Positions 1 through 11,054 of a stretch of 64,000 nt of DNA are shown piece after piece. Numbering within the stretch: position 1 is the first letter of the stretch; every line of letters begins with the position of its first letter. The stretch is from the NCBI GenBank assembly GCA_902728285.1, contig CACVBU010001098.1, positions 1 through 64,000 on the forward strand, written 5' to 3'. Made by a program: the position numbers and the translations under genes. The DNA comes from Clytia hemisphaerica (taxonomy: Eukaryota; Cnidaria; Hydrozoa; Leptothecata; Clytiidae). The notes under the pieces were generated by a model. It had not been told where the DNA came from, did no database searches, and was given only the letters and a program-made list of their open reading frames with translations.

Positions 1-4
1 GTTG

Positions 5-1864
5 ATGATGAAGAATTTAATGAAGATGAATTTGTTTTGGTTAGCTATCATTTGTTTAGCATTGCCACTTTATGGTAAGGTAAAATAGCTCAGAATATAG
101 TGTTCCAGATGGCTCTTTTATAGATATTTGCGCTCTTTCGTACATTATTTTTAAATAAAAAACTATATATAAGATATAAGGCTTCGATTGTATTAAGAAC
201 ATTTTAAGGCATTGCGGACTCAAAAACACCCGATTTTTTTTAAGGAAAATGAATAAAAATGCCCACAAAATGATGAAAATAAAAACATGTTAAGAACATT
301 TTTAGGTATAAAACTAAAAAAGTTGAGAACATCCGAAGACTTCAAAAATTTTTGATGTTCTTACGTGTTTAAAGTTTTGTACCAATCTCTTCATTCGATT
401 CTTGAAAGTGTTATCAAGACTTTTTAACATAAACTTATCAGGCTTGTCAGATTCGTATCAAGAGCCACTTGCACCCATCTTCAGATTGATGTTTATTTTC
501 CAGTGGGTCCTGAGTGTTTTTTCATTTTTCAAAATATTATCCTAAAATTCCGGGGGATAAAAGACTGAAAATGTTTTTTTTACCTGAAAAAATTCGTCCA
601 CCCACACCCCCTGTATGGAAATTTAATGAAAATGGTCTATTGAAAGGTACATGAAATTGAATTTCTAGAATGAATTTTTAAATTTTCACTTTTCATTGTA
701 GCTTACAAAGTGGATGAAGAAGATGAGTCGTTGAAGGAATTACAGCCGATGAATAATGAAGACACAGAAATGGATAACATTAATAATGATGAATTTGAAA
801 TTGATGACGATGATGGTAAATGTTTAGATATATCTCTTTAGGCTTTATTTACATCCTCGTTCCTGTGTATCCAAGGCTTTATTTACAGCCTCTTCACCGT
901 GTATCCCAGGCTTTATTTACATTCTCGTCACCGTGTATCTCATGCTTCATTTACAGCCTCGTCCCTGAGTACCCCAGGCTTTATTTAAACTCCCGTTCCC
1001 TTGTATCCCATGATTTATATACAGCCCCATTACCGTGTTTACCAGGCTTTATTTACATCCTCGTCCCCTTTTATCCTAGGCTTTAGATTTACAGCGTTGC
1101 CACCGTGTATCCCAGATCTTATACGTTACTGATGGTTAAACGTAAAGACTTGTCACCTCTGTATCCCAGGCTTTATTTGCTGCATTATTTTTCAGCAAAG
1201 TACCACTTATCTCAAGCTTTTTCTACAGCCTCGTCCATATGTATCCCATACATTTTATAGGCTCGTCCCCGTGTAACCCATGCTTTATTTACACTCTCGT
1301 CCCTGTGTATCCCAGGCTTTATTTACAGCCTCGTTCATGTGTATCCCAGACCTTAAACGTTACTGATGGTAAGGTAGCTCAATCGCCTTACAATCCAAGG
1401 TTTTGACCCCCGCTCGCCGCCAAATCAGCGAATGAGTAGCTTGGATTAAGAAATATAATCTGCAAAAATATGTCCCTCCCGGGACAAAGTTTTAAGGATA
1501 GAATAAGTGAACTTGTTTTATAAGTGAACTTGTTTTTCGCTTAGTTTCCTTAATCTAACCCAATAATTGGACGACAATTGGCCGTGGGAAGGGTGAATAT
1601 CTGTCGTGGTCGGAGTTGGAAAAAGGAGAATAAAACAGGCATTTAATTTTCATAGAAACAGACAAACATATCACTCAAAACGACGCCATACCATTACATC
1701 GACGTCGTCGTCGTCATCATGGACGAAGACGTTTCTCAGGATGGTTCGTTTGTAATCGAAAATGCAAATGTTACAATGATTGCATCACGAATAAACGATT
1801 CTTTATCAAACATCTTTGTAAACGAATCCTTGGCTCATGTCCATGCAAGTACCTCAAAAACTGA
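5..1864 (+). CDS. Secreted acidic/cationic cysteine-rich precursor (periculin-like antimicrobial candidate)
   Basis: Three-exon model: 5-74, 702-815 and 1656-1864, all with GT-AG borders and phase-1 introns. Exon 1 encodes a hydrophobic signal peptide (core NLFWLAIICLALPLYG); several in-frame ATGs (5, 8, 20, 26) could start it and the 5' end lies at the window edge. Exon 2 is strongly acidic (many Asp and Glu, ending in a run of Asp). Exon 3 turns sharply basic, with RRRRRHHGRRR, then seven cysteines spaced C-x3-C-x-C-x3-C-x11-C-x6-C-x-C before the stop. A signal peptide, anionic pro-part and cationic Cys-rich end is the published layout of hydrozoan periculins, so a secreted, processed antimicrobial peptide is the best inference. 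Homology was not tested. It shares exon phases and charge layout with the two minus-strand precursor genes downstream. Its first intron holds a MITE relic and its second a minisatellite. Confidence 0.6.
137..375. repeat. Diverged MITE relic in intron 1, same family as 50843-51086
   Basis: The stretch shares long patches with 50845-51085, including 'aaggcttcg', 'cacccgatttt' and repeated 'ttaagaaca'-type words, and ends at a 'ttacgtgtt' like the CACG end of that element. The left end has decayed. It lies wholly inside the first intron of the gene at 5-1864. Confidence 0.6.
835..1352. repeat. Minisatellite, about 34 bp unit, about 13 degenerate copies
   Basis: The unit reads roughly ccaggctttatttacagcct followed by cgtccctgtgtatc. 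Copies vary by substitutions and small indels and are interrupted near 1125-1190. It lies in intron 2 of the gene at 5-1864 and has no coding sense. Confidence 0.85.
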
Positions 1865-2474
1865 ACCAAATTGATATCAATGATATAGAACTGTACTCAA
1901 TTTTTGTCTCTAATGTTTGTATGAAGACTAGAATCTGCGTCAAAAAATATTTTGGGTTATTTCCTCGTTTTAGTTTTATAGTCTATTTGTTAAATGCAAT
2001 CGAGTATTTCAATTTGGGAGTGGTTTATAGACTTCCAGGCTACATTCTAAGCCTTATTGGACCATTCTTGAACTTTTAAATCCCCAAATCCTATGATGGT
2101 TGTTGAAACTCAGAGTTAAAAATCTACCCTTTAAACCTAAATTAGAGCGCTTCCAAATTGCTTGTGGCTATAACATTTTGTGAAATTTCCCTTTTTCTCA
2201 AATATTAGGAGCTTGATTGTACACATGTTTCAGTTAACCTTATCCATATTTTCTGCATAGAAAAATCTTTGTAATTCTTTTTTTTTCCAAAATATGTATT
2301 TCTTTGACATAGAATGTGAAGGGGTAAAATACAAGTTTTTCGTATGATTTGTGATAGATATATCATAATTGTATAGAAATGAACTTGTATAACTCGAATG
2401 TTTTCGTAACTCGAGCATAAGTTTTCCGGTCACTACAAATAAGAATGCCTTACAAACCAAAAGAGTTGTATTCT
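1865..2474. other. Intergenic, nothing recognised
   Basis: Non-coding AT-rich sequence between the first precursor gene and the start of duplication copy A. No RNA gene or convincing exon was seen on either strand. Confidence 0.5.
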
Positions 2475-2722
2475 GAAGCGAATTGAATGATTACAAAATT
2501 CCATTTTTTTAACTTCTTTCTCGAAGGGAAAGAAGCATTTTCTCCTATAAATTGAATAGAAAAATAACATGTAATAAATGCACGAATCCTGCACGAATCC
2601 TATGAAACAGGCTCATAATAAAAATAATTAAAAAAAAATTATCATAGAAAATAAAAATAAAACCCTAGCAAGAATCAATAATCATATTCAGTCGTAGCAA
2701 AATTTTTCTTCAAGTCTCAAGA

Positions 2723-3833
2723 TTATCCCCATCGTCTTCCACGTCTTCCCCGTCCACGTCCACGTCGACCTCTGCGTCCCCGTCTTCCACCACGGTGTCC
2801 TCTTCTGCCTCCACGGCGTCCACCTCTTCTGTTGCGTCTGGATCGACGTCCTCCACGTCGAGACCTTCTAAACGCACGTCGAACATGACGGAAGGTTCGA
2901 CGTACTCGGAAACCAGTAGCACGGCGAAATTTCAAGGCAGTGCTCGCCCCAGCAAGCAATCCACCGACTATGGGATCCTTTTGCACTATTTATAAAAGAA
3001 AAAAACTTTTTATTTTAAGAACAGCGTCTTTTAATGAAACAGACAATATTTGGTTTTTGAAAATGTGTCTCTTATTACAATGAATTTAGCAATTTTCCTC
3101 GGATTGGCTTTATTATCAAATCATTTACTTTCTGGCTTTACAAAATTTATTTATTGTGAGAAAAATATTCTTTTGTTTTGTCTTTTTCTAAGAAGGTGGA
3201 AATAAGCTTATGTAGATTGTGTTCGAAATATTCGAAAGGATCTGAGCCCCTTCTTCTACTAGATGATATTTTCCTATTTGACCTTCGAAAGCTTTCAATG
3301 TATTCATTACCTTTAATGGAATTATCTGTGTCGGTAATTTGAACCTCGCGATCATTTATTTTGTCATCGTTATCGTCATCGTCATTTTTATCTGCGTCGT
3401 CTTCATTTTCTTCTTCATTCTCATCACTATTATCATTATCATCATTATTTTCTTCATCTTCATTTTCTTTATCATCATTTTTCAAATCTTCTTCTTGATC
3501 TTCTTTGTCCACGTTTGTGATGGGATCTTCAACATTTTCAAATCTCAATCTTGACTCAAGTTTGCCGTCATGCCATTTTTCATTTTCATTTTGGTTAGCT
3601 AAGTAAAACAAATCATGACTTTGAAAATTAATTCCTTCAAAATAAAATCTAGATGAGAGCAGTCCGCAATTTAACCTCCCGAATAATTGTAACTTTTCTG
3701 GAAGGCAACGTAAATGAATAGTTCAAATGGCCATTACCAGTTTATTATTGATTAGGAGAGAAAAATTGAAGTAAGGAATACCTTTTGCAGTTGATATGAA
3801 AAAGCAAAGTAATGCCAAGCAAAGAACTTTCAT
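2723..3833 (-). CDS. Secreted precursor with acidic propiece and Arg-rich cationic C-terminus, copy A
   Basis: Minus-strand exons 3833-3782, 3598-3311 and 2985-2723, with GT-AG introns all in phase 1, give 200 residues. Exon 1 is a clean signal peptide (MKVLCLALLCFFISTAK). Exon 2 is an acidic propiece of about 95 residues dominated by Asp, Glu and Asn. Exon 3 is an extremely basic peptide, about 35 Arg in 86 residues, built of GGRR/GRR steps and ending RRWG-stop. The final Gly could serve as an amide donor. The layout (signal, anionic pro-part, cationic end) matches hydrozoan antimicrobial precursors such as arminins and periculins, but no cysteines are present here, unlike the gene at 5-1864. 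Antimicrobial or secreted nucleic-acid/polyanion-binding function is an inference. A TATA box lies about 100 bp upstream. The other reading frames of exon 3 are also open and should be ignored. Confidence 0.7.
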
Positions 3834-3930
3834 CTTTTACTGTCTTGATTTACGCAGTAATAAATCTTCTTTTTTATATCTCTCTTTTGTTGATCTTCAG
3901 AATTGAATGATTCTTAAAAGCCTTTCTCCT

Positions 3931-3940
3931 CTTTTTATAG
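3931..3940 (-). promoter_or_regulatory. TATA box of precursor gene copy A
   Basis: On the minus strand the sequence reads CTATAAAAAG, about 100 bases upstream of the ATG at 3833. It is conserved at the same spacing in copy B (14381-14390), together with the surrounding 5' leader. Confidence 0.6.
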
Positions 3941-4270
3941 CCATGCCCTCCAACTCAACTCAAGCATTCGAAACTTTTGTAAGGGGATGGAATGAAAGAA
4001 ATACATTGTACTTGCCGTCAAAAAGTTTCTTGAATCTTTTTTTCCAAAAATGACTCTCGCTGTTGTGGTTTTCCCTAAATAGTTTCTATATTAACAAAGG
4101 ATCCCTCACATCACATCATTATATCAAATTAATTTCTGTTGATAATTGTTAAGTGCATTTATTTTTAATCTAACGACCAATTTGGATACTATCAAAGAAT
4201 GCCTTGACTTCTACTTCGTTCTAAAGTAGAAACTCTCTTGTAAGGTATTTCTTGTGGGTGTACGGTAAAT

Positions 4271-4930
4271 CAACGATGTAAAAATAATAGATAACCAACT
4301 ACCTCTAGAGGGCACTTCTCCCAAGAGAGCAACCATTGTTTTCCTATTGAAATGAGCACTCCTTTAAAAAGCTCTGTGTGCAGTGCGTGTTATGCTTTTA
4401 GCTAGATTTTGACCCACTTTTTGACATCCACTGAATTGATAGAAAATTTGAATTGTTATTTACTGCAAATTTTGGAATTTTTTTCAAAAGATAAAGGTAC
4501 CAATTTTTAGACAAATTGACTACGGATCGGCCTGATACCACTTAATCTTCATCTGGATAAATAAACGCTCATAAAATACTGTTATCTGAAAAATATATGT
4601 GTGATTTGAAGTGCGATATCTCACGAATGAAAAGTGCATGAAGGTTGCCTGATACAAAATAAACAGATGAATGTTTATAGAACAATAATATCTAATTAAA
4701 AAATTCCTTCTGTGAGGCTGCCTATAGGAAAATACCCTTTTTTTAACCCAAATTTTGGAAAAATATACATCACGTGATCGATTCTGTCCAATAGAAGGTT
4801 GCAAATGAAGCAAGTTTTTATTTAATTGCACTTTTTACGATGCAAAATGTCATTAATATTTTTACAACCGTAACACGGATGTTTTTTGAGAATCAAGGCA
4901 AGTTGGTTATCTATTATTTTTACATCGTTG
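4271..4930. mobile_element. Non-autonomous DNA transposon (hAT-like MITE) in copy A only
   Basis: Perfect 30 bp terminal inverted repeats start CAACGATGTAAAAATAATAG (4271-4300 and 4901-4930). The flanks repeat GGTAAAT directly (4264-4270 and 4931-4937). Copy B has the uninterrupted site at about 14712-14725, proving insertion after the segmental duplication. The C-A-A-x-G start and 7-8 bp target duplication suit the hAT superfamily. It has no transposase ORF. Confidence 0.85.
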
Positions 4931-5178
4931 GGTAAATCAAATTGTTGGTTCAGCCGGTTTCGAACTTTAAATGCCCCCTTGTTGTTTTACCTTAATTTTT
5001 CCTGGGAAATTTAAGGGCCATTATAAGGGCCATTATAGGGAATAAAAGGAAGTCACCAGTGAAATCCCCCTGACAGCACTAACTAGACTAACTAACGTTA
5101 CAGTCTTTAGTCTTGGTATATTATAAGCCAACAGGATACAACTCATTAGAACTATTTCAGCAAATAACTACAGCATAA

Positions 5179-5388
5179 ATGGCAATGAAGTTTAAAGGCT
5201 TGGTGACACAAACAATTTTTTTCGCGTTGGTGCAATGCAACATGCTCCATCTCACCAACCTGAAACACTCTCTCGTGTCTCCACCCTATTTTTGTTTTAA
5301 TCACTTTTTTGCTTTTCTCACATTCGTCCTACGGACAAAATCACCGTGTCTTTTGGGTATTTCCCTCACTTTTTGTAATAAACCATGA
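5179..5388 (+). CDS. Small hypothetical ORF conserved between duplication copies
   Basis: Sixty-nine codons beginning MAMKFKGLVTQTIFFALVQC. A hydrophobic stretch near the N-terminus could be a signal peptide. The copy-B ORF (14969-15193) keeps the start and most residues, but this may only reflect recent common origin. A TATA-like 'tatattataag' lies about 50-60 bases upstream. It may be coding, the first exon of something longer, or a non-coding transcript. No family is recognised. Confidence 0.25.
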   Translation: MAMKFKGLVTQTIFFALVQCNMLHLTNLKHSLVSPPYFCFNHFFAFLTFVLRTKSPCLLGISLTFCNKP

Positions 5389-5389
5389 A

Positions 5390-7639
5390 ACACGCAAATT
5401 TTTTCTCGTGTACCCAAGCCTTAAGTCTAAGAAACAATTATTTAAAACGAACCTAAACGGTGAGCTCCATGAATATGGATTTACGGTTGGTTTTTGATCC
5501 CTAAAATAAATTAATCAATTTTGGACTGGAACACTGCAACGATAACTATAGGCTTCTTGAGCAAGAAGGAAAAATAGCTTGTCAGATAAAAGGATTAGAT
5601 TTTTCAGTTTATCGGTGAAAGGGCAAATTTTTGTGCTGTTTATCGATTTTGGGAGTCCTATTATCCCCCTCAAACCTGGGAGACGTGTATACACGTTCTA
5701 AATTTGCTAATATACCAAGTCCAAGACTTGAATGCTATAACCCCTGACCACTTGATTTAAAAGGGCATAAACTGATACCAAAATCATTGTCAAACTCAAG
5801 TTACAAGTTTTAATGTTAGTTTGAAAAATTTGGATTTCAAAAAAATAAGTTTGGACATTTTTCAAAAAACGTTGCGCCTTGGAATAGTAATAGTTTTTGA
5901 TCAGAAAGTTGTTATTTTGGTCATTTTTGTCAAAATCACTTTTGTTCACCTTATTAAAACTTAATTAGGATACAAAAAATCATTGCCAAAAAATTAAACT
6001 TACAGTTTCAATGTCAAAAATGACGTTTGAGTAAAAGAAGAAGGAGAACAAGGCACAAAGAAGTCTTTCTTTCTCATTTTCTTCCGCGTAAATTAATCTA
6101 CCAGGGGGGTGGAGGTACTAGGTCATCGAGAATCGACTGATCTTCGAAAATTTTGTCCATTTTTTATGTTTTGTCACCCTTAGAGAGACTATTTCCTCAA
6201 AATTCTATAAATTCTATACCAAATTTCGAGAATTCATGACTCTTTGACCCCCCAGGGGATTAAATTGAGCGTGGAATCTGAAGAAAATTGACATGATGAT
6301 ATGACGGCGTGAAATTCTTGTCGCCAAAGAGTAGATTTTGACTGAGAAAATTCAGGCTGAATGCATCCTCTTCTTAAAGACCAAGAGTCCTACACTTTGT
6401 GCCAAGAGAAGATTTTTGATGTGTGTTTTTTTTCTTTGGGGGGCGGGAGGAGGGAGCTAAAAACCATATTTGGGAAGAGGGTACTTATTTTTCATTTTGA
6501 AAAACCATGGGTCTACGTAGAAAAATGGATGGTTCTTTTTCTGACCTAAGAAATCCCTCTACGGGTCGCAAAAATGTTTAAAAAGCGAAAAAATTCCAAA
6601 AAAGGTGTTAGGATATTAGACTTTTCACCTCAACTTTTGATCCATGATCTTTTTTATTCTTGAATGTCAAGCGGTACTTATGTTCTGCAGTGTGTTCTGC
6701 AGAGTACTCAGAAGGTAAAATCAAATCATGAAAAAACCTTAGGCTTAACCAACTAAATTCTAAATTAGCTGAAGGCACGTTTATTCAGCGTTCTACGGTG
6801 AAAATTTTATTGTGAATAAAGTCTTTGTTTTAGGGATATGAAGCTTCGAGCACGCCAAGTTCGAGATTGAAAAACCAGGAGCGGGTAAATCTGTGGTCAT
6901 CTGATACAGGCTACTGAACATTAAAAAGTCAATGAAGATTATTTCGTTCATATTTCTTAGACTGGAGTCGTTTATAATGCGTGTAATACAGTAGTATAGG
7001 CGTTATATGAATGATGGTACGATTATTGTTACGGGATTTAGTTTGTATATACTTTCCCTCCATTACTTTTCGCTTTATTTCTACTAATGTCTGAATTAGT
7101 CGTCTAGCTTGCTAGACTATCAATGATTAGGCAATCAATCTGGTCTGTTCTACGACACTGTATTTTATGGATAATGATTGGAATTAAATTTTCTAATAAA
7201 TCCCGAGCCGCGTAGATATGAAAAGAAAAATGTCAAAGCACCGTTATACTTCTAAATAGTGATTGATTTTGAACAGTCTAATGAGTTGTCTTTGAAAACT
7301 AACTGCAAAAGAAACTTGAAAAACCACAACGTTGCCGCCTGGGATGTTTCAAGACATCTGCTTTATAAATTAACCCTTATTTTTGAATGTTTCAGAAGAA
7401 CAAAATGCAAAATCAGTTTGAAATGGTCTTCACACTGCTTGTTGATCAATAAAACGACAGATTCTATTGTAAAAATATTGAGTGTCCTTAATATATCGCG
7501 CTTCGTTTAATAACTTTAGATATGTTAAAAAATATATTTTAACTTTAAAAATATTTTTGATTAAAACTTTCACCGAATTTTTAGCTACTTCTTAACCCAC
7601 AATATATGCATTAAAACGTTTTCTTAGTTTTTTTTTCAG
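5390..7639. other. Non-coding part of copy A
   Basis: AT-rich sequence that aligns with copy B at 15300-15529 and 16861-18490. No convincing exon is seen. At about 7322-7348 it keeps only the right end of a CCAGCTGG-type foldback that is complete in copy B (18048-18142). A polypyrimidine tract and AG at 7630-7639 form a likely 3' splice site for a 5' UTR intron of the GPCR gene. Confidence 0.5.
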
Positions 7640-7684
7640 CTTTAAAGAGGAGAGAAAAATCTCAGTAATTTGAGCAAAGTAAGA

Positions 7685-8626
7685 ATGGTTTCAAATAATA
7701 CAACCACCGTTAAACAGTACAATCCTGACGAGATCACCTTATTTTACCAAGCGTATATAGCAATATGGGTTATAGTTGGATTAACAGCGTTTGTATTGAA
7801 TATTTTACAAATTATATTTATCGTCAAGAAGAGTTTGAATCAAAGAAACACACGAGTTGGGAATTCAGTAATTTTTTTAACGAGCCTTTGTATGTCTGAC
7901 GGTTTAGTTGGTTTTGTAATGGTGATTTTGATCGTTGTAATATTTTTACTACCGGAACGTCATAAATCAACTTCAATAGATTTGATATTCTTATTCCTTG
8001 AGGGATCTTCCATCATATCCATACTGAATCTTGTAGGAATCACAGTAGATAGACTGTGGTGTGTTATGAAACCAATACAGTACCGAAACTCAAGCCGAAA
8101 ATATGCTGTGTGCATATGTGTATCTTTATGGGTTTTAGCTTTATTGATCATTTCTGTAGTAGTACATTTATATGCCATTAGAGGATTTTATATTAGCCTT
8201 TCAGTATATGTGATTATAATGCCATGTTTGATTTTCAGTACTTGTGCTTTGCTTTGTTGTTGCTATTTGTTGATATGGCAACGGTTGATAAAGAATAGAC
8301 ATACACTCGAAAGTGGCAATAACCAAGATACAAATGAAATTGCAGAAACCTTGAAAAGAGAACGGCAGACTGCTTTAACCCTTAGAGAAAAGAAGCTAAC
8401 GAAGATTTCAACGTTAATAATTGTAACTTTTGCAATATGCTGGTTACCTTTGGCAGGGTTATATATTTTAGCAAGATACAATTACATTAATATGGAACAT
8501 ATTAAATTGATTATGATTTTCCAGTTGTTGGCAACTTTGAATTCGGTTGCTAATCCTTTGTTGTATTTGGGTGCAATGAAAAAGCGAATGGAACGTCTAT
8601 GTTATGGAGTGAGAATTCAATGCTAA
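7685..8626 (+). CDS. Class A (rhodopsin-like) G-protein-coupled receptor
   Basis: A single-exon 313-residue seven-transmembrane receptor. I chose the ATG at 7685, which gives an N-terminus with an N-glycosylation site (NNTT); a splice acceptor at 7639 suggests the intron is in the 5' UTR. Visible landmarks are Asn in TM1 (VLNILQI), Asp in TM2 (MSDGLVG), DRLWCVMKP at the end of TM3 in place of DRY, Trp in TM4, Pro in TM5, FAICWLP in TM6 and NPLLY in TM7. The Cys at the top of TM3 and its partner in extracellular loop 2 are both missing, and loop 2 is very short, as in melanocortin, adenosine, cannabinoid and lysolipid-type receptors. It sits on the plasma membrane by family rule; the ligand is unknown. 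The copy-B paralogue is broken. Confidence 0.9.
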   Translation: MVSNNTTTVKQYNPDEITLFYQAYIAIWVIVGLTAFVLNILQIIFIVKKSLNQRNTRVGNSVIFLTSLCMSDGLVGFVMVILIVVIFLLPERHKSTSIDLIFLFLEGSSIISILNLVGITVDRLWCVMKPIQYRNSSRKYAVCICVSLWVLALLIISVVVHLYAIRGFYISLSVYVIIMPCLIFSTCALLCCCYLLIWQRLIKNRHTLESGNNQDTNEIAETLKRERQTALTLREKKLTKISTLIIVTFAICWLPLAGLYILARYNYINMEHIKLIMIFQLLATLNSVANPLLYLGAMKKRMERLCYGVRIQC

Positions 8627-9191
8627 ACTCAATAACTAATATTTTTCACCAATGCACCAAGAAATTTGAACGTTTGATACCTTTTTTGGGCCACCTGTCT
8701 AATTAGTGTTTTACTGACCAGAATATGAACTTGAACAAAATCATGTATTGATTGATTGACTCGTTCGATTTGGCTGAATTTGTTTCTGAAGGCTGTTTTG
8801 TGAAATTAAAGATACAAGTAGCAGAACAAATTCCTTCCCTTGTGTATTTGGTACTTTTCAGACCGTCTGTACAATACACGTTGACCACTTACCGGGACTC
8901 GAAAACTACTGGAGCTTTTGATTAGAAATTTTCACCAGTGATAGATATCTACCATACTAAGCAGTGTGAAAAGTTTCAATTTTGTAACCACGTAAGCGGT
9001 TGGTATTTTACAGAACGGTCCGTTTTTTAGCTAATTTTTACTGAAATTGTCCGATTTTACTGAAATTTCGGGTGCAAGCTTGTCTCATCAATACCTAACA
9101 CTTGATAACATTTCAATTCAATTAAACTAGTCATAGCTTTCACTAAATGCCCCCACAGAAAGGTCATGTCATACACTTTTCAAGCTTTTAA

Positions 9192-9936
9192 CCCTATTAT
9201 TATCAGGCTTTTTCGGATTTTGTATTCTCAAGGGGGGGGGGTGTTTTCCACCAGCCTTGCATAACTTTTGATCTAGAAAAGATATGGACTTGAAATTTGG
9301 CAGAAATGTTCTCTACCATAAAAGGAGTTCCTAGAAAAAAATTTGGGTTGATGACGTCATCACAAACTTTCACACTTATTGCTGTCCAATGAAAAAGCAC
9401 TATTAAATAAAATAGCAATTAAAGTTGAACGAATGGAGATTTTTCAATTCTGTTTTGAATTTCTAAAAGCCAAAATAAATATCTTTAACATATTTGCCGG
9501 TTTTTAACATATTGATAAAATCGACGTTTAAAATCCATGCAGAAAATGAGTAAATTTTTTCAAAATACAATGACGTCATTTTTGATGACGTCAGCAGTTT
9601 TTGAAAATTTTCTTAATATTTTTTAGAATTTATTATTGATACCTAAAACCTGTCAAAATTTGAAGTCAGTTGGATGCCTAGATCAAAAGTTATGCTAAAT
9701 TTAAGATTTTGGGATTTTACAGGGTTTTAGCTGGATTTTATGATATGCCTGCACAAAAAAGTCATAAAACCTGATGTGGTCGGTGTATAATTGTAAAATT
9801 TGGTATACATGCTGCTAATAGGATTATATTAAAAGTCAAAAAGTTTCAGAGTGTTAAAAAAAAAAATTCAGTGAGCTATTAGCAAAATAGTGCCAGCCTG
9901 GTGGAAAACACCCCCCCCCCCCTGATAAAAATAGGG
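9192..9936. mobile_element. piggyBac-type MITE
   Basis: Flanked on both sides by TTAA (9188-9191 and 9937-9940). Its ends are inverted: CCCTATTATTATCAGG at the left, and at the right the complement of CCCTATTTTTATCAGG, followed inward by G or C tracts and 'tgttttccaccag'. TTAA target sites and CCCT ends are the hallmark of piggyBac. There is no transposase ORF. Confidence 0.8.
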
Positions 9937-10839
9937 TTAATGCTTTAAAAAAAATTAAAGCATAAAAAATAATCAGGAATAATTGATTGATTTAATTATT
10001 TATTGATTGGTTGAAAAATCATATTCCATTAACAAAATACTTGAAGAATTCATACAGCTTGACAATTTAGTCAATTTAATAAAATTCAAGGAAAATCTGG
10101 AAAAGCTTCTCAAAAACATATTTCGAAAATCATGGTGTCATTATCTTACTGACTTTCACATCTCCTTGTTTGTTTGTTTTTTCTTACAACAATATATCTC
10201 ATGATCATTCACTATATAGACCTTTTCCGATAATGCTGCAGACATCTTAGATTGTAGGCAAAATAAATAGCGGTGAATAAATCAACAAGGTAACCAATCA
10301 GAAATAGCTTGTTTATTTTTCATTGGCTGCTATATATTTCAACGATTCTCTTTGCTACTTTGCTACTTACAATAGTAAGATGATAAGATGATAAAATTTA
10401 TCAAAAAGTTCTGCGCCATCTGAAATAGACCAATCCTAGTTAAGGCCCGGGCTCCACTTGCGTACGCTGTGATTGCAGTCAAAAGAAAAATAAAGGAATG
10501 TCATTGTGGTCCATTCAGACGTACAGTCGAAAAGTTGAAAAGTGCCTAATTTTTTTTCAAGTGCATAGTACTTTTTCATGATGCAGTCTTTTCTCCAAAC
10601 TGAAAGGATTGAAGCCATTAAGATATGATTGCAGCGCAGACCAATGAAGAGACGGGTCTTCAGGAAACTAGACTTTTTGAGTTTTTAGCTATATACTCTC
10701 ACTTTATGGTGTTCCTGTATGACTGTCTGTCATCTGTGTGCCTAGTCTAACCATCGTTAAATACCTGAACTTGGATAGCTAGAATTGGAGCTATTTCACC
10801 AAACCCCTGGAGTGTAAGTTATTTAGGCTATCACAACTG

Positions 10840-11054
10840 CATGAAAAAGTTGAACGTGCGCATGCAAAGTTAAACGAATGTAAACAAACTTTTTTCAGGT
10901 TTTTAAAATAGATTTACCACACTGAACAAACAGTGAAAACACTCTAAGTGAGGTAAATCTATTTTGAAGACCAAAAAAAACATTGATCGACATTCAACAC
11001 ATTCAACCACTTTTGGATTCAACTTTACTTATGTGTACATTCAACTTTTTTGTA
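10840..11054. repeat. Foldback element
   Basis: Outer arms around 10840-10880 and 11012-11054 are inverted copies (words such as 'aaaaagttgaa' and 'aaagtt(g/a)aa'). A second stem, 'aaaatagatttacc' at 10907-10920, pairs with 'ggtaaatctatttt' at 10951-10964. It is probably a decayed MITE. Confidence 0.6.

Larger units (their letters stand above)
2475..8990. repeat. Segmental duplication, copy A
   Basis: This block matches 12922-23640 in the same order and orientation, from 'aagcgaattgaat' at the left to the block around 'ggccacctgtctaattag' at the right. It holds a precursor gene (minus), a small ORF (plus) and a GPCR (plus). Copy A is shorter because copy B took several insertions. Copy A has its own 660 bp insertion at 4271-4930 that copy B lacks. 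Confidence 0.9.

Noticed and set aside
1367-1424. tRNA-like stretch ('ggtagctcaat' and 'gttttgacccccgctcgccgcca')
   Set aside because: It has A-box-like and B-box-like words but is far too short to fold as a tRNA; at best a relic of a tRNA or SINE head.
2710-2995. Alternative open frames over the Arg-rich exon (an acidic Val/Asp frame on the minus strand and a Ser/Thr frame on the plus strand)
   Set aside because: They are shadows of a low-complexity repeat. Only the Arg/Gly frame joins the upstream exons in phase.
3339-3554. Plus-strand hydrophobic Ile/Phe-rich ORF (also 13664-14002)
   Set aside because: Antisense shadow of the Asp/Glu-rich exon on the minus strand.
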